NCBI GenBank assembly: GCA_947090385.1
Contig: CAMUNZ010000043.1
Span: forward strand, 1-8,934
Direction: 5' to 3'
Source of the DNA: an uncultured Campylobacter sp.
GTDB taxonomy: Bacteria > Campylobacterota > Campylobacteria > Campylobacterales > Campylobacteraceae
Length of the DNA stretch: 8,934 bases
Shown: piece by piece, positions 1-6,728 of the stretch
Layout of the letters: every line of letters begins with the position of its first letter
Position numbering within the stretch: position 1 is the stretch's first letter
Notes under the pieces: model-generated
Databases searched by the model: none
Seen by the model: the letters and a program-made list of their open reading frames with translations, nothing else
What the model was told of the DNA's origin: nothing
Program-made: the position numbers and the translations under genes

Positions 1-696
1 AATATTAATTTTAACTATGATAAAAAAGATTTTTTATGCATAATTGGTCCAAATGGCGGGGGAAAAAGCACATTTTTAAAGCTTTTATTAGGGCTTTTGG
101 CTCCAAATTCAGGTGAAATAAAAATTTTTAATAAGCCCCCAAAAGAAATTTCAAAGCAAATCGGCTACGTTCCACAACTTATCCCTTTAAATAAAGCCTT
201 TCCAATCAGTGTTTTAGAAGTCGTTTTGATGGGATTAATAGATAGAAAAAAGATTTTATTTTACTCAAAAGATGACAAAGAAAAAGCCTTAAAAGCCCTT
301 GAAATCGTCGGTATGAAAGAGTTTTATAAAAAAAGGATAAATGCGTTAAGTGGCGGTCAAAGGCAAAGAGTTTATATCGCAAGAGCTTTGATAAGTGGGG
401 CAAATTTGCTATTTTTAGACGAACCAACGGCGAGTATTGATGCAAGAGGGCAGATTGATATTTATGAAATTTTAAAAAAAATTCATGAAAATGGCGTTGG
501 AGTTTTGATGATAAGTCATGATTTAAACATCGCCATAAATTACGCAAATAAAGTAGCTTATATAAATAAAAAGCTTGTAATGCACGAAGTTGATAACTCA
601 AAAAAAAGTAATTTTTTAGAACATTTAGAGGAAAATCATAAGCATTTTTGTGATGTTGAGCTTATTTTAAAGGAGTGTTCATGCAAGAAATGTTAA
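1..696 (+). CDS. Metal (zinc/manganese-type, ZnuC-like) ABC transporter ATP-binding protein, 5' end cut by window edge
   Basis: This is the cytoplasmic ATPase of an importer for a divalent metal. The reading frame is open from base 1 and the first in-frame ATG (97) lies after the Walker A motif, so the true start is outside the window and roughly 20-25 residues are missing. All ABC ATPase motifs are visible in order: Walker A GPNGGGKST (46-72), Q-loop VPQ (Gln codon 175-177), signature LSGGQ (346-360), Walker B LLFLDEP ending at 426, and H-loop ISHD (His codon 517-519). The last 24 residues (622-693) are rich in His and Cys (HKHFC, then CSCKKC), which may bind metal. The gene overlaps the downstream permease by 16 bp, so the two are translationally linked. 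The permease type places it in the ZnuC/MntB/ZurA group. The metal itself is inferred; iron or manganese cannot be excluded. Confidence 0.9.
   Translation, partial: NINFNYDKKDFLCIIGPNGGGKSTFLKLLLGLLAPNSGEIKIFNKPPKEISKQIGYVPQLIPLNKAFPISVLEVVLMGLIDRKKILFYSKDDKEKALKALEIVGMKEFYKKRINALSGGQRQRVYIARALISGANLLFLDEPTASIDARGQIDIYEILKKIHENGVGVLMISHDLNIAINYANKVAYINKKLVMHEVDNSKKSNFLEHLEENHKHFCDVELILKECSCKKC
671..675 (+). promoter_or_regulatory. Ribosome binding site deciding the permease start
   Basis: AGGAG lies 5 nt before the ATG at 681, inside the end of the upstream ATPase gene. A GTG at 675 in the same frame would begin inside this ribosome binding site, so it is not a plausible start. Confidence 0.7.
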
Positions 697-1487
697 GTCT
701 AACATTTATGCAAAATGCCTTTTTAGGGGGGATTTTAGTAAGTATTGCGTGCGGGGTGATAGGCTCTTTGGTTGTGATAAATAAAATGACATTTATCGCT
801 GGTGGGATATCGCACGGGGCGTATGGCGGCATTGGGCTAGCGTTTTTTTTGGGATTTTCACCTCTTCTTGGGGCAAGTTTATTTAGTGTTGTTTTGGCTT
901 TGATTGTTGCGTTTATGAGCTTAAAAGATAAAGAAAGGTTTGATTCGATAATCGGCGCAATTTGGGCGTTTGGCATGGCTGTTGGTATTATTTTGATTGA
1001 TTTAACGCCTGGATATAATGTAGATTTGATGGGATATTTATTTGGGTCGATTTTGGCTATTGATAAAGGCACTTTGATTTTTATAAGTTTGGTAAATTTG
1101 GTAATTTTATGCTTTGTTGTGCTTTTTTATAGGCAATTTTGTGCGATAAGTTTTGATATGGAATTTGCTGGGCTAAGGGGGGTAAAAACTAAGCTTTTTT
1201 ATTATATTTTGGTGGTTTTAATGGCTTTGTGCGTCGTTTCAACTATCCAAGTTGTTGGGCTTATTTTAGTGATTGCACTGCTTACAATACCGCCATATAT
1301 CGCTGAAAATTTCTCAAAAAGACTTGGGGAAATGATGCTTTTTTCTAGCGTGATTTCGGCTATTTTTTGCATAATTGGGCTAATTATTAGCTATAAATTT
1401 AACCTAACAAGCGGGGCAAGTATCATAATAATTGCTTCACTTGCATTTTTTGGCGTGGCGATTTATAGAAAAATTAAATTAATTTAA
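681..1487 (+). CDS. Metal ABC transporter permease, ABC-3 family (ZnuB/MntB-like)
   Basis: This is an inner-membrane channel subunit that moves a divalent metal into the cytoplasm, powered by the ATPase encoded just upstream. The 268-residue protein is almost entirely hydrophobic, with about eight or nine apparent membrane segments, as usual for the family. The segment ISHGAYGGIG (residues 43-52) matches the conserved ISHAALPG-type region of ABC-3 permeases after the first helices. A later VVGLILVIALLTIPPYIA stretch matches the conserved region that ends in an alanine/proline helix. The ATG at 681 is chosen over the in-frame GTG at 675 because AGGAG sits at 671-675. The start lies within the ATPase gene (16-bp overlap). 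No gene follows on this strand; the next gene is convergent. Zinc is the likeliest substrate given the partner's Cys/His tail, but this is inference. Confidence 0.9.
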   Translation: MQEMLSLTFMQNAFLGGILVSIACGVIGSLVVINKMTFIAGGISHGAYGGIGLAFFLGFSPLLGASLFSVVLALIVAFMSLKDKERFDSIIGAIWAFGMAVGIILIDLTPGYNVDLMGYLFGSILAIDKGTLIFISLVNLVILCFVVLFYRQFCAISFDMEFAGLRGVKTKLFYYILVVLMALCVVSTIQVVGLILVIALLTIPPYIAENFSKRLGEMMLFSSVISAIFCIIGLIISYKFNLTSGASIIIIASLAFFGVAIYRKIKLI

Positions 1488-1489
1488 TT
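1472..1489. repeat. Perfect 18-bp AT-only palindrome over the permease stop codon
   Basis: AATTAAATT is followed directly by its reverse complement AATTTAATT, with no spacer. It overlaps the last codons and the TAA of the permease. With no G or C and no loop it would be a poor RNA hairpin, and such palindromes arise easily in DNA this AT-rich. The symmetry is certain but a function is not. Confidence 0.5.
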
Positions 1490-1490
1490 C

Positions 1491-1507
1491 ACAAAAATTT
1501 ATTTTGT
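1491..1507. terminator. Possible weak bidirectional terminator between convergent genes
   Basis: ACAAAA (1491-1496) pairs with TTTTGT (1502-1507) around a 5-nt loop in the gap between the permease and tonB stops. The stem has one G-C pair. On the + strand a T6 run follows some distance later (near 1519-1525); on the - strand no clear U tract follows. The position is right for a terminator but the structure is weak. Confidence 0.2.
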
Positions 1508-1532
1508 TAAGTAAGTTATTTTTTCTAATTCA

Positions 1533-2411
1533 TCACAAATTTTTCATATATTTTTTTACATCATATTCAATTGGCATATTTAAAATTATGCTATCTTTGC
1601 CATCAAACAAATTTTCAGGCGGTTTTGGAAGTGGCGAAGCATCTTTAAAAAGCCTTAAAGCTTCATTATTTAAGTTTTCAAATTTACACGGTTTTTTAAA
1701 ATTTGCAGACAAAATATTTCCGTTTTTATCAATTTTTACCATGATTATAACTTTGCCTTCTTCTTCGTTTATAAGTGAGTTTTTAGGATATTTTTTAAAT
1801 TTATTAAGATGAGATATAACCAAACTTTGCCAATTTGCAACTTTATTTTTTCCACTTCCAATCCCAGGGGAAGCAACTTTTGTGCCACTTCCACTAATTG
1901 GAGCACTTGCAAAGCTATTTTTTGCAACTGAATTTACTTCACCACTTATATGAGAAACTGGTCTTTTTTCATCCATCTTTCTTGTGGTTTCTTCTTTTTT
2001 TGTACTTTTTTTGGGCTTAGTTTTTTTAGAATTTGATTTTGCTATTTTGGGTGATATTTTTTGAGCTTTTATAACTTCAATTTCACTTGGAATTTCTAAA
2101 TCACTAATAGAAGTTGTGATCTCAACGCTATTTTTTTCTTCAAGTGGGGTTATAGTTTTTTGAATCTCTACTTCGTCAATCTCAGGCATCGCTTCATAAT
2201 TTTGCATTGATTTTATAGAATCAATTGAAACTTCTTTAAGTTCTCCAAGTGGTAAATCTGAAACTATCATAACGGATTCAAACTCACCGATTTCGCCACC
2301 ATATCCGCCACTTAAATTTGATTTGTATGGCTTGTATAAAAATAAAAATAAAACCAAAAAATGCAAAATCAGCGAAAGAAATATCCCAAATAACAAACTA
2401 TTTTTTTGCAT
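1533..2411 (-). CDS. tonB: Energy transducer TonB
   Basis: TonB spans the periplasm and passes proton-motive energy from ExbB-ExbD to outer-membrane receptors. The 292-residue protein has one N-terminal membrane helix (about residues 5-26). This carries Ser13 and His17, the same S-x3-H spacing as Ser16/His20 of E. coli TonB. A long polar linker follows. It is Lys/Ser-rich at about 119-150 and Gly/Ser-rich at about 171-188, rather than the Pro-Glu/Pro-Lys repeats of the enteric protein. The C-terminal TonB domain (about 196-284) has the conserved YP (208-209), an EEEGKVIIMVKID strand and a final MPIEYDV strand. It is the last gene of the block, starting 9 nt after exbD. Its weak ribosome binding site AGGCG overlaps the exbD stop codon, which suggests coupled translation. 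Its companions make the two receptors of this locus its likely clients. Confidence 0.93.
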   Translation of the reverse strand: MQKNSLLFGIFLSLILHFLVLFLFLYKPYKSNLSGGYGGEIGEFESVMIVSDLPLGELKEVSIDSIKSMQNYEAMPEIDEVEIQKTITPLEEKNSVEITTSISDLEIPSEIEVIKAQKISPKIAKSNSKKTKPKKSTKKEETTRKMDEKRPVSHISGEVNSVAKNSFASAPISGSGTKVASPGIGSGKNKVANWQSLVISHLNKFKKYPKNSLINEEEGKVIIMVKIDKNGNILSANFKKPCKFENLNNEALRLFKDASPLPKPPENLFDGKDSIILNMPIEYDVKKYMKNL

Positions 2412-2420
2412 AAATTTCGC

Positions 2421-2825
2421 CTAATTTTCAATTTTTGATGAGAGTGCTATTTTAGAATATCCAAATTCTTTTACTTTATTTATGATATTTATTAAAACTT
2501 CGTATTCTACACTTTTATCGACATAAAAATAGATAACTTCATCAAAATTTCCACTAGTTTTAGTAAATAAAATTTCTTTTAAATTTGGTAAATTTATGTA
2601 TTCATCGTCTAAAAAAAGCCTGTTTTCTTTATCAATTGATAAAATCAAAGGCTTTTTATTTTCATCTTGCTTTAAATTTTCATTTGCTTTTGGAAGCTCA
2701 ACTTTAACAGAAGTTGTCATCAAAGGCGTTACAACCATAAAAATAATAAGCAAAACAAGCATTACATCAATAAAAGGCGTTACATTTATCTCGCTTAATT
2801 CTTGATCTTTTTCTTGTTTTAACAT
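2421..2825 (-). CDS. exbD: Biopolymer transport protein ExbD
   Basis: ExbD is the inner-membrane partner of ExbB in the proton-driven motor that energises TonB. The 134-residue protein shows the family layout: a short cytoplasmic N-terminus, then the signature INVTPFIDVMLVLLIIFMVV forming a single membrane helix, then a periplasmic domain. Asp20 in this motif corresponds to the essential membrane aspartate (Asp25) of E. coli ExbD. The VELPKA segment after the helix and the YFYVDKSVEYEVLINII region in the C-terminal domain are also typical. The ATG overlaps the end of exbB by 7 bp and has only a weak ribosome binding site (TTTGGAT), so translation is probably coupled to exbB. The length is normal. 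Confidence 0.94.
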   Translation of the reverse strand: MLKQEKDQELSEINVTPFIDVMLVLLIIFMVVTPLMTTSVKVELPKANENLKQDENKKPLILSIDKENRLFLDDEYINLPNLKEILFTKTSGNFDEVIYFYVDKSVEYEVLINIINKVKEFGYSKIALSSKIEN

Positions 2826-3604
2826 TTTTTATCCAAAGTTCTATCGGCTACTAAATAAATCAAAGTTGCGATTTCATCAAGTTTGTTTGCAAATTTTGCT
2901 GTTTTTCTTGTGATAAAATTATAAAAAAGCACAGCAGGAATCGCAGCTGCTAATCCAAAAGCTGTAGCAAAAAGTGCTTCTGCAATTCCAGGGGCAACTA
3001 CATCAAGTCCTGTATCGTTTGAACTTGCAATTCCTATGAAACTATTCATTATCCCCCAAACTGTCCCAAAAAGTCCGATAAATGGAGCTGATGAGCTAAT
3101 ACTTGCTAAAATAGAGGTAAAATTTCTGGCATTTGTTATGATTGAGTTTATTTTAACTTCGAAATTTGTTTTAATTCTATTTTTTGTTCCATCTAAATTT
3201 TTTGACTTTTCTATCTCGGTTATGGCTTCATTTTTAAAAATTTCTATAAAACTTTTATTTTTAAAAGTTTGTAAATCATCTAAAAAAATAGCCTTTTTTG
3301 CGTGTAAAAAATCAAGCCTTAAAATTTTTTTATAACGCCAAAATTCCATAACTTTTGCTAAAAATATCGCCCAAGTAATTAAAGAAAAAATCACTAAAAT
3401 ATAAATCACACTTTTAACGACAATATCGGCATTTTTATAAAGCGAAAAAAGTGTGAAATTTGTCTGTTTTGTACTTGAAATTTTAGTGTTTTCTAAATCG
3501 CTTTGAGAAATGATTTGTGAGTTTGAAATTTCTAAACTTTGATTTAAATCAGTCGCAAAACAAACGCTAAAAACTATAAAAAATAATAAAATAACTTTTT
3601 TCAT
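2819..3604 (-). CDS. exbB: MotA/TolQ/ExbB-family proton channel protein ExbB, with N-terminal signal-like segment
   Basis: ExbB forms the pentameric proton channel that drives TonB. The 261-residue protein begins with a hydrophobic signal-like segment (MKKVILLFFIVFSVCFA) and a Ser/Asn-rich stretch to about residue 50. Three membrane helices follow, at about 61-83, 165-190 and 202-231. The signatures SAPFIGLFGTVWGIMNSF (172-189) and APGIAEALFATAFGLAAAIP (204-223) are diagnostic. Thr181, Glu209 and Thr214 fall where E. coli ExbB has Thr148, Glu176 and Thr181, all with the same offset of 33, so the proton path looks intact. Start evidence is strong: AAGGAG lies 4 nt before the ATG and overlaps the stop codon of the receptor upstream. 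ExbD follows with a 7-bp overlap. TolQ is a less likely alternative because the neighbours are tonB and receptors, not tolB or pal. Confidence 0.93.
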   Translation of the reverse strand: MKKVILLFFIVFSVCFATDLNQSLEISNSQIISQSDLENTKISSTKQTNFTLFSLYKNADIVVKSVIYILVIFSLITWAIFLAKVMEFWRYKKILRLDFLHAKKAIFLDDLQTFKNKSFIEIFKNEAITEIEKSKNLDGTKNRIKTNFEVKINSIITNARNFTSILASISSSAPFIGLFGTVWGIMNSFIGIASSNDTGLDVVAPGIAEALFATAFGLAAAIPAVLFYNFITRKTAKFANKLDEIATLIYLVADRTLDKKC

Positions 3605-3607
3605 AAA

Positions 3608-3624
3608 TCTCCTTAAAATTTATA
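3608..3624 (-). repeat. 17-nt junction repeat, copy at receptor A / exbB
   Basis: TATAAATTTTAAGGAGA covers the last codons of receptor A (Tyr-Lys-Phe-stop) plus the ribosome binding site of the next gene. The identical 17 bases occur at 6729-6745 after receptor B. The identity ends exactly at both edges. It fits a duplicated receptor gene that kept its 3' junction, but is also constrained by function. Confidence 0.6.
3609..3614 (-). promoter_or_regulatory. Ribosome binding site of exbB, fused to the stop of receptor A
   Basis: AAGGAG on the - strand lies 4 nt before the exbB ATG. Its first two bases are the last two of the receptor's TAA stop, so a terminating ribosome sits on the next initiation site. 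Confidence 0.75.
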
Positions 3625-5883
3625 CTCAAAACTTCCTATGAAAGTTCGTCCCCTTGATGAGTTTGAAAACAAATAAACATTGTTATAATCTGCGTCCCAT
3701 GTTTTTTGCGTAGTTGAGTTATTAAACGAATTTAAAGCGTCCATATAATTTTTATCAAAGACATTTTGGACTTCAAATTTAAAAGTTAAATTCTCTTTTG
3801 GTTTATAAGAGGCGTAAAAATCATAAATGGTTGGAATTTTTGGTAATTTTTCTTTTTTATATTGTGGAAACATATCCTCATTGGTTGGTTCTTTTTCTCT
3901 TTCTGCTGTATCTATGGCTACTCTTTTTGCTTTGCCTATATATTTTGCTAAAACTCCAAGGGTGATTTTTTCATCCATAAGTCTTGTTCCAATATCGATA
4001 GTTGCGTAATCTTCTGGTAGTTTTGTTATCTCGCTATATCCACTAAATGAGTTTATTTCACCACTACTTGTTTCGCTTACTAGTTGATTATCTTTTTGTT
4101 TTGAGTAACTTGCTTTTGTGTAGAAAAATCCAACATCATAACTTAATTCAACTTCAAAGCCCTTAAATTCGGTATTATCTTCTCTGTTTAAATTCATTAT
4201 AAAACTATCATTTATATAAAATGCCTTATCATAAATATAATTTTTTATATCAGTTTTATAATAAACCACTTTAAAACCAAAAATATCATGATTGTTAAAT
4301 AAGCCGTGTTTATAGCTGTTAAATCCTATTTGCCAAGTTTTTGCTTCTTCTGGTTTTAAAAATGGATTTATAGAATCACCATAATTATTTGAAAAAAACA
4401 TCTCTTGGACATTTGGTGGTCTTGTAATTTTTGAGTAACTTACAAATGGACTAAAAAACTCATACAATGCAGCCGCTAATGTAAAAGAATAATTAAAGCT
4501 TGTATCATCTTTTTTGATATCTAATGCTTTTTTAGGAAAACATTTAGGATTTGCACCGACACATTCTGGCTTATGTCCGATAAGTTCTGTTTTTGATAGT
4601 TTTAAATTTGTATCAAATGTAAAAATATTATATTCTAATGAATTATCCAAATACAAAGTTGATATTTTTTGAGTTCCTTTTGGTTGAAATGGCGTAGCTT
4701 CTGCACCTGGGACTGATTTATCAAGCGAGTTTTTATATTTGTTATTCATATGATTAATGCCCAAAACTGATTGCATTTTTAACTCATCAGTAAGATTAAA
4801 TTTAAATTTATTGTTTAAATCTATGATGAAAACTTTATTATCAGCTTTTAAATTTCCACCTTCTGCAAGGTCTCCCCTAGAAAAAATTTCAGCATCTTTG
4901 TCGTATTTTTGTTTGCCTACACCATACGATGCTAATAAATTTATATCTATAAAATCGCTACTTGGGGCAAAATTATAACCTATTTGATAATTATCGTGAT
5001 GTAAATCTCTTCCAGCCAAAGAGTTTTCATATCTTCTATAATTTAAAATGGCTTTATTAAACTCATCTGGTTTTAACTCCACTTTAAATAAATAACTTTT
5101 TGGGCGTTGGGTTAATTTTTTTGGATTAAAAGGGCTTATATTGATATACTCTTCATCTGAATTATCAGGGTATTCTGGATTTTTAATCTTTTGATCGCCT
5201 ACTTTTGTCCCACCACCTATTTTATAATTTTGATTTATTTTTGAGCCACTGTATCCAAATAAAACTCCAACGCTTCCGCTGTTATTAAAATTTGTTTTTC
5301 CAGCTACGCTTCCCATATAGCTTGGTCCAATTCCATTTGTGCCATACGAATATCTACCTAAAAAACCAAAATTTTCACCATCACTAACTAAATCATCAAC
5401 GCCAATTGTTCTAAAATTTGCACTTCCCATAAGCCCTGTCGCACCACCTGAGAAAGTTCCTTTTTCTACATCAACCGAAGTTAAAAAATTTTTATCAACC
5501 ATAGTTCCAAACGACGAAGTTGACATACTTCCTTGTCCAGTATGAAATTTTCCATTATCAGCAGAAGTACCAAAAAATGTCTGAGTAACTCCATCAACCA
5601 TTGTATTAACTCTGCCAAGCCCTTTCATGCCGCGGATATTGACTTGAACTGTACCTTGACTTTGGTCCGTATTTGTATAGCTTCCTGGCATACTTCTTAC
5701 GATACTATCTATGCTTTGAGTGCTATTTCCAACTTCACTTCTTGAACTTACTGCCCCAGGCGTTACAAAAGACTTTTCTTCATTTTTAATCTCTTTTGCT
5801 GAGACTTCAAGCGTTTCAAAATCAAGCTCTTTGCTTTGTAAATTTAAACAAACTATAAGAAAAACTAAAACTTTTTTACTCAC
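3613..5883 (-). CDS. TonB-dependent outer-membrane receptor A (iron or haem-related ligand unknown)
   Basis: This is an outer-membrane active transporter with a periplasmic plug inside a C-terminal beta-barrel. The 756-residue protein has a short signal peptide (about 1-17) and a TonB-box-like ETLEVSA (23-29). The plug domain (about 40-165) contains VNIRGMKGLGRVNTMVDGVT. A barrel runs to a terminal Phe (FEYKF), the usual outer-membrane signal. A C-x6-C pair (Cys441/Cys448) probably forms a disulfide in an outer loop. The segment TRPPNVQEMF followed by INPFLKPEEA (near residues 486-520) resembles the FRAP/NPNL region of haem receptors, but no His lies between the two motifs. The start is GTG at 5883, supported by GAGGGAG 6 nt upstream, and overlaps chaN by 8 bp. 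It is a clear paralogue of the receptor at 6734-8929. The order chaN-receptor-exbB-exbD-tonB recalls C. jejuni Cj0177-Cj0181, whose receptor has been linked to transferrin iron use. The ligand here is not shown. Confidence 0.92.
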   Translation of the reverse strand: MSKKVLVFLIVCLNLQSKELDFETLEVSAKEIKNEEKSFVTPGAVSSRSEVGNSTQSIDSIVRSMPGSYTNTDQSQGTVQVNIRGMKGLGRVNTMVDGVTQTFFGTSADNGKFHTGQGSMSTSSFGTMVDKNFLTSVDVEKGTFSGGATGLMGSANFRTIGVDDLVSDGENFGFLGRYSYGTNGIGPSYMGSVAGKTNFNNSGSVGVLFGYSGSKINQNYKIGGGTKVGDQKIKNPEYPDNSDEEYINISPFNPKKLTQRPKSYLFKVELKPDEFNKAILNYRRYENSLAGRDLHHDNYQIGYNFAPSSDFIDINLLASYGVGKQKYDKDAEIFSRGDLAEGGNLKADNKVFIIDLNNKFKFNLTDELKMQSVLGINHMNNKYKNSLDKSVPGAEATPFQPKGTQKISTLYLDNSLEYNIFTFDTNLKLSKTELIGHKPECVGANPKCFPKKALDIKKDDTSFNYSFTLAAALYEFFSPFVSYSKITRPPNVQEMFFSNNYGDSINPFLKPEEAKTWQIGFNSYKHGLFNNHDIFGFKVVYYKTDIKNYIYDKAFYINDSFIMNLNREDNTEFKGFEVELSYDVGFFYTKASYSKQKDNQLVSETSSGEINSFSGYSEITKLPEDYATIDIGTRLMDEKITLGVLAKYIGKAKRVAIDTAEREKEPTNEDMFPQYKKEKLPKIPTIYDFYASYKPKENLTFKFEVQNVFDKNYMDALNSFNNSTTQKTWDADYNNVYLFSNSSRGRTFIGSFEYKF
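5115..5192 (-). other. Acidic loop insertion specific to receptor A
   Basis: Between the shared QNYKIGGG and LTQ(R/K)PK blocks, receptor A has 31 residues and receptor B has 10. The extra stretch includes NPEYPDNSDEEY and is strongly acidic. It lies where an extracellular loop or early barrel hairpin would be expected, so it may alter ligand choice. The location is inferred from the sequence, not from a structure. Confidence 0.5.
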
Positions 5884-6724
5884 AAATTACTCCCTCTTTT
5901 TTAAATAATATTAAATAATCTTGTTCTTTTTTTGTTTCTTGCGTAATTTTTTCACAATCATAGCCCAAACCAACGGAGCTAAATTTTTTATTTTTGTTAA
6001 AATCAATTATATGAAGTGGCACGCCGATGGTTTTATTGGTATGGTTTCTACCAGCTACCAAAACGGCTAAATTTGAAGAATTTACTAAAATATCTGCCAT
6101 TCTTCGGTCTTTAAATTGCTGAATTTCTACCATTTTACGAATTACTTCTTTATCGTCAATTTTATGTGAAGCTTTTATAATTTCAAAAAGTTTATTTTTC
6201 ACATCTTTTGTCGTAGAAATAACGCCATTTAATGGCACAACACCATTATAAATCGTATCAATCTCATCTTTAGATATATTTCCAGCTAAAAGCTTCATAT
6301 CACTATAAAAAGCACTCTCAACGATATTTTTATAAAGACTATAGTCCCATTTTTCCCAGTTTATAGCGTTTTTTAATTTTTTTGGATTTATATTCGAAGG
6401 ATTTTGTTTGGCTTTGTTTATTAAATTTTGTTTATTGGTTTCAAGCATTTCAAAAACAACACTTAAATTTTTGAATTTATACAGATCTAAAATAATTTTG
6501 TTTTGCATGAAATGATGATATTCATCAGTATGAACTTCGCCTAATAAAATAATATCTTTTTGTAAAATTTCATTTATAAATTTATCATAGCTAATCGTTT
6601 GATTTTTATCTAAATTTACAACTTTAAATTCATTGTATTCTTTTGGAATTTTGACTTGTTTTTGCGAACACCCACTAAAAATCATCAAAATAAAAATAAA
6701 AATTAAAAAATTATATCTCTTCAA
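5876..6724 (-). CDS. chaN: ChaN-family (DUF399, Tiki superfamily) haem-binding-type lipoprotein
   Basis: ChaN proteins are iron-regulated lipoproteins; the C. jejuni member binds two cofacial haems at its dimer interface. The 282-residue protein starts with a lipoprotein signal (residues 1-18) and lipobox IFSGC, so Cys19 would carry lipid. Family motifs appear in order: ILLGEVHTDEYHHF (59-72) with Glu63 and His65, VVFEML (89-94), NWEKWDYSLY (122-131), the QQFKDRRMA helix (202-210), and LVAGRNHTNKTIGVPLHI (222-239). The start is TTG at 6724: AAGGAG lies 5 nt upstream and this start gives a complete lipoprotein signal. The stop lies inside the next receptor's start (8-bp overlap). Sitting between two receptors, it probably holds or passes haem or another ligand on the inner side of the outer membrane, though its membrane face is not shown. 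Some relatives in the superfamily are hydrolases; an enzymatic role, such as porphyrin or peptide processing, is not excluded. Confidence 0.87.
   Translation of the reverse strand: MKRYNFLIFIFILMIFSGCSQKQVKIPKEYNEFKVVNLDKNQTISYDKFINEILQKDIILLGEVHTDEYHHFMQNKIILDLYKFKNLSVVFEMLETNKQNLINKAKQNPSNINPKKLKNAINWEKWDYSLYKNIVESAFYSDMKLLAGNISKDEIDTIYNGVVPLNGVISTTKDVKNKLFEIIKASHKIDDKEVIRKMVEIQQFKDRRMADILVNSSNLAVLVAGRNHTNKTIGVPLHIIDFNKNKKFSSVGLGYDCEKITQETKKEQDYLILFKKEGVICE
5890..5896 (-). promoter_or_regulatory. Ribosome binding site for the GTG start of receptor A
   Basis: GAGGGAG on the - strand lies 6 nt before the GTG at 5881-5883, inside the 3' end of chaN. It supports the non-ATG start, which also places a signal peptide at the N-terminus. 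Confidence 0.65.
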
Positions 6725-6728
6725 AAAC

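Noticed and set aside
97..99. ATG at 97 as the true start of the ABC ATPase
   Set aside because: The frame is open to base 1 and the Walker A motif lies upstream at 46-72, so this would remove the nucleotide-binding site.
675..680. GTG at 675 as start of the permease
   Set aside because: It falls inside the AGGAG ribosome binding site; ATG at 681 has ideal spacing.
726..731. G6 run in the permease gene, with a second G6 at 1177-1182, as possible phase-variable tracts
   Set aside because: Phase-variable tracts in Campylobacter are usually G8 or longer and found in surface-structure genes. These are short, encode conserved Gly residues and lie in a transporter permease.
1504..1812. Open frame on the + strand opposite tonB
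   Set aside because: It lies wholly antisense to the TonB C-terminal domain, shows no family motif, and reflects AT-rich codon complementarity. Similar antisense frames opposite the receptors, exbB, exbD and the ABC genes were dropped for the same reason.
2819..3604. Reading exbB and exbD as tolQ and tolR
   Set aside because: The neighbours are tonB and TonB-dependent receptors; no tolB, pal or tolA-like gene is present.
5876..6724. Annotating the lipoprotein as an erythromycin-esterase-like or protease enzyme
   Set aside because: The superfamily is shared, but the DUF399/ChaN motifs, lipobox and iron-uptake context fit ChaN better. An enzymatic activity remains only a possibility.
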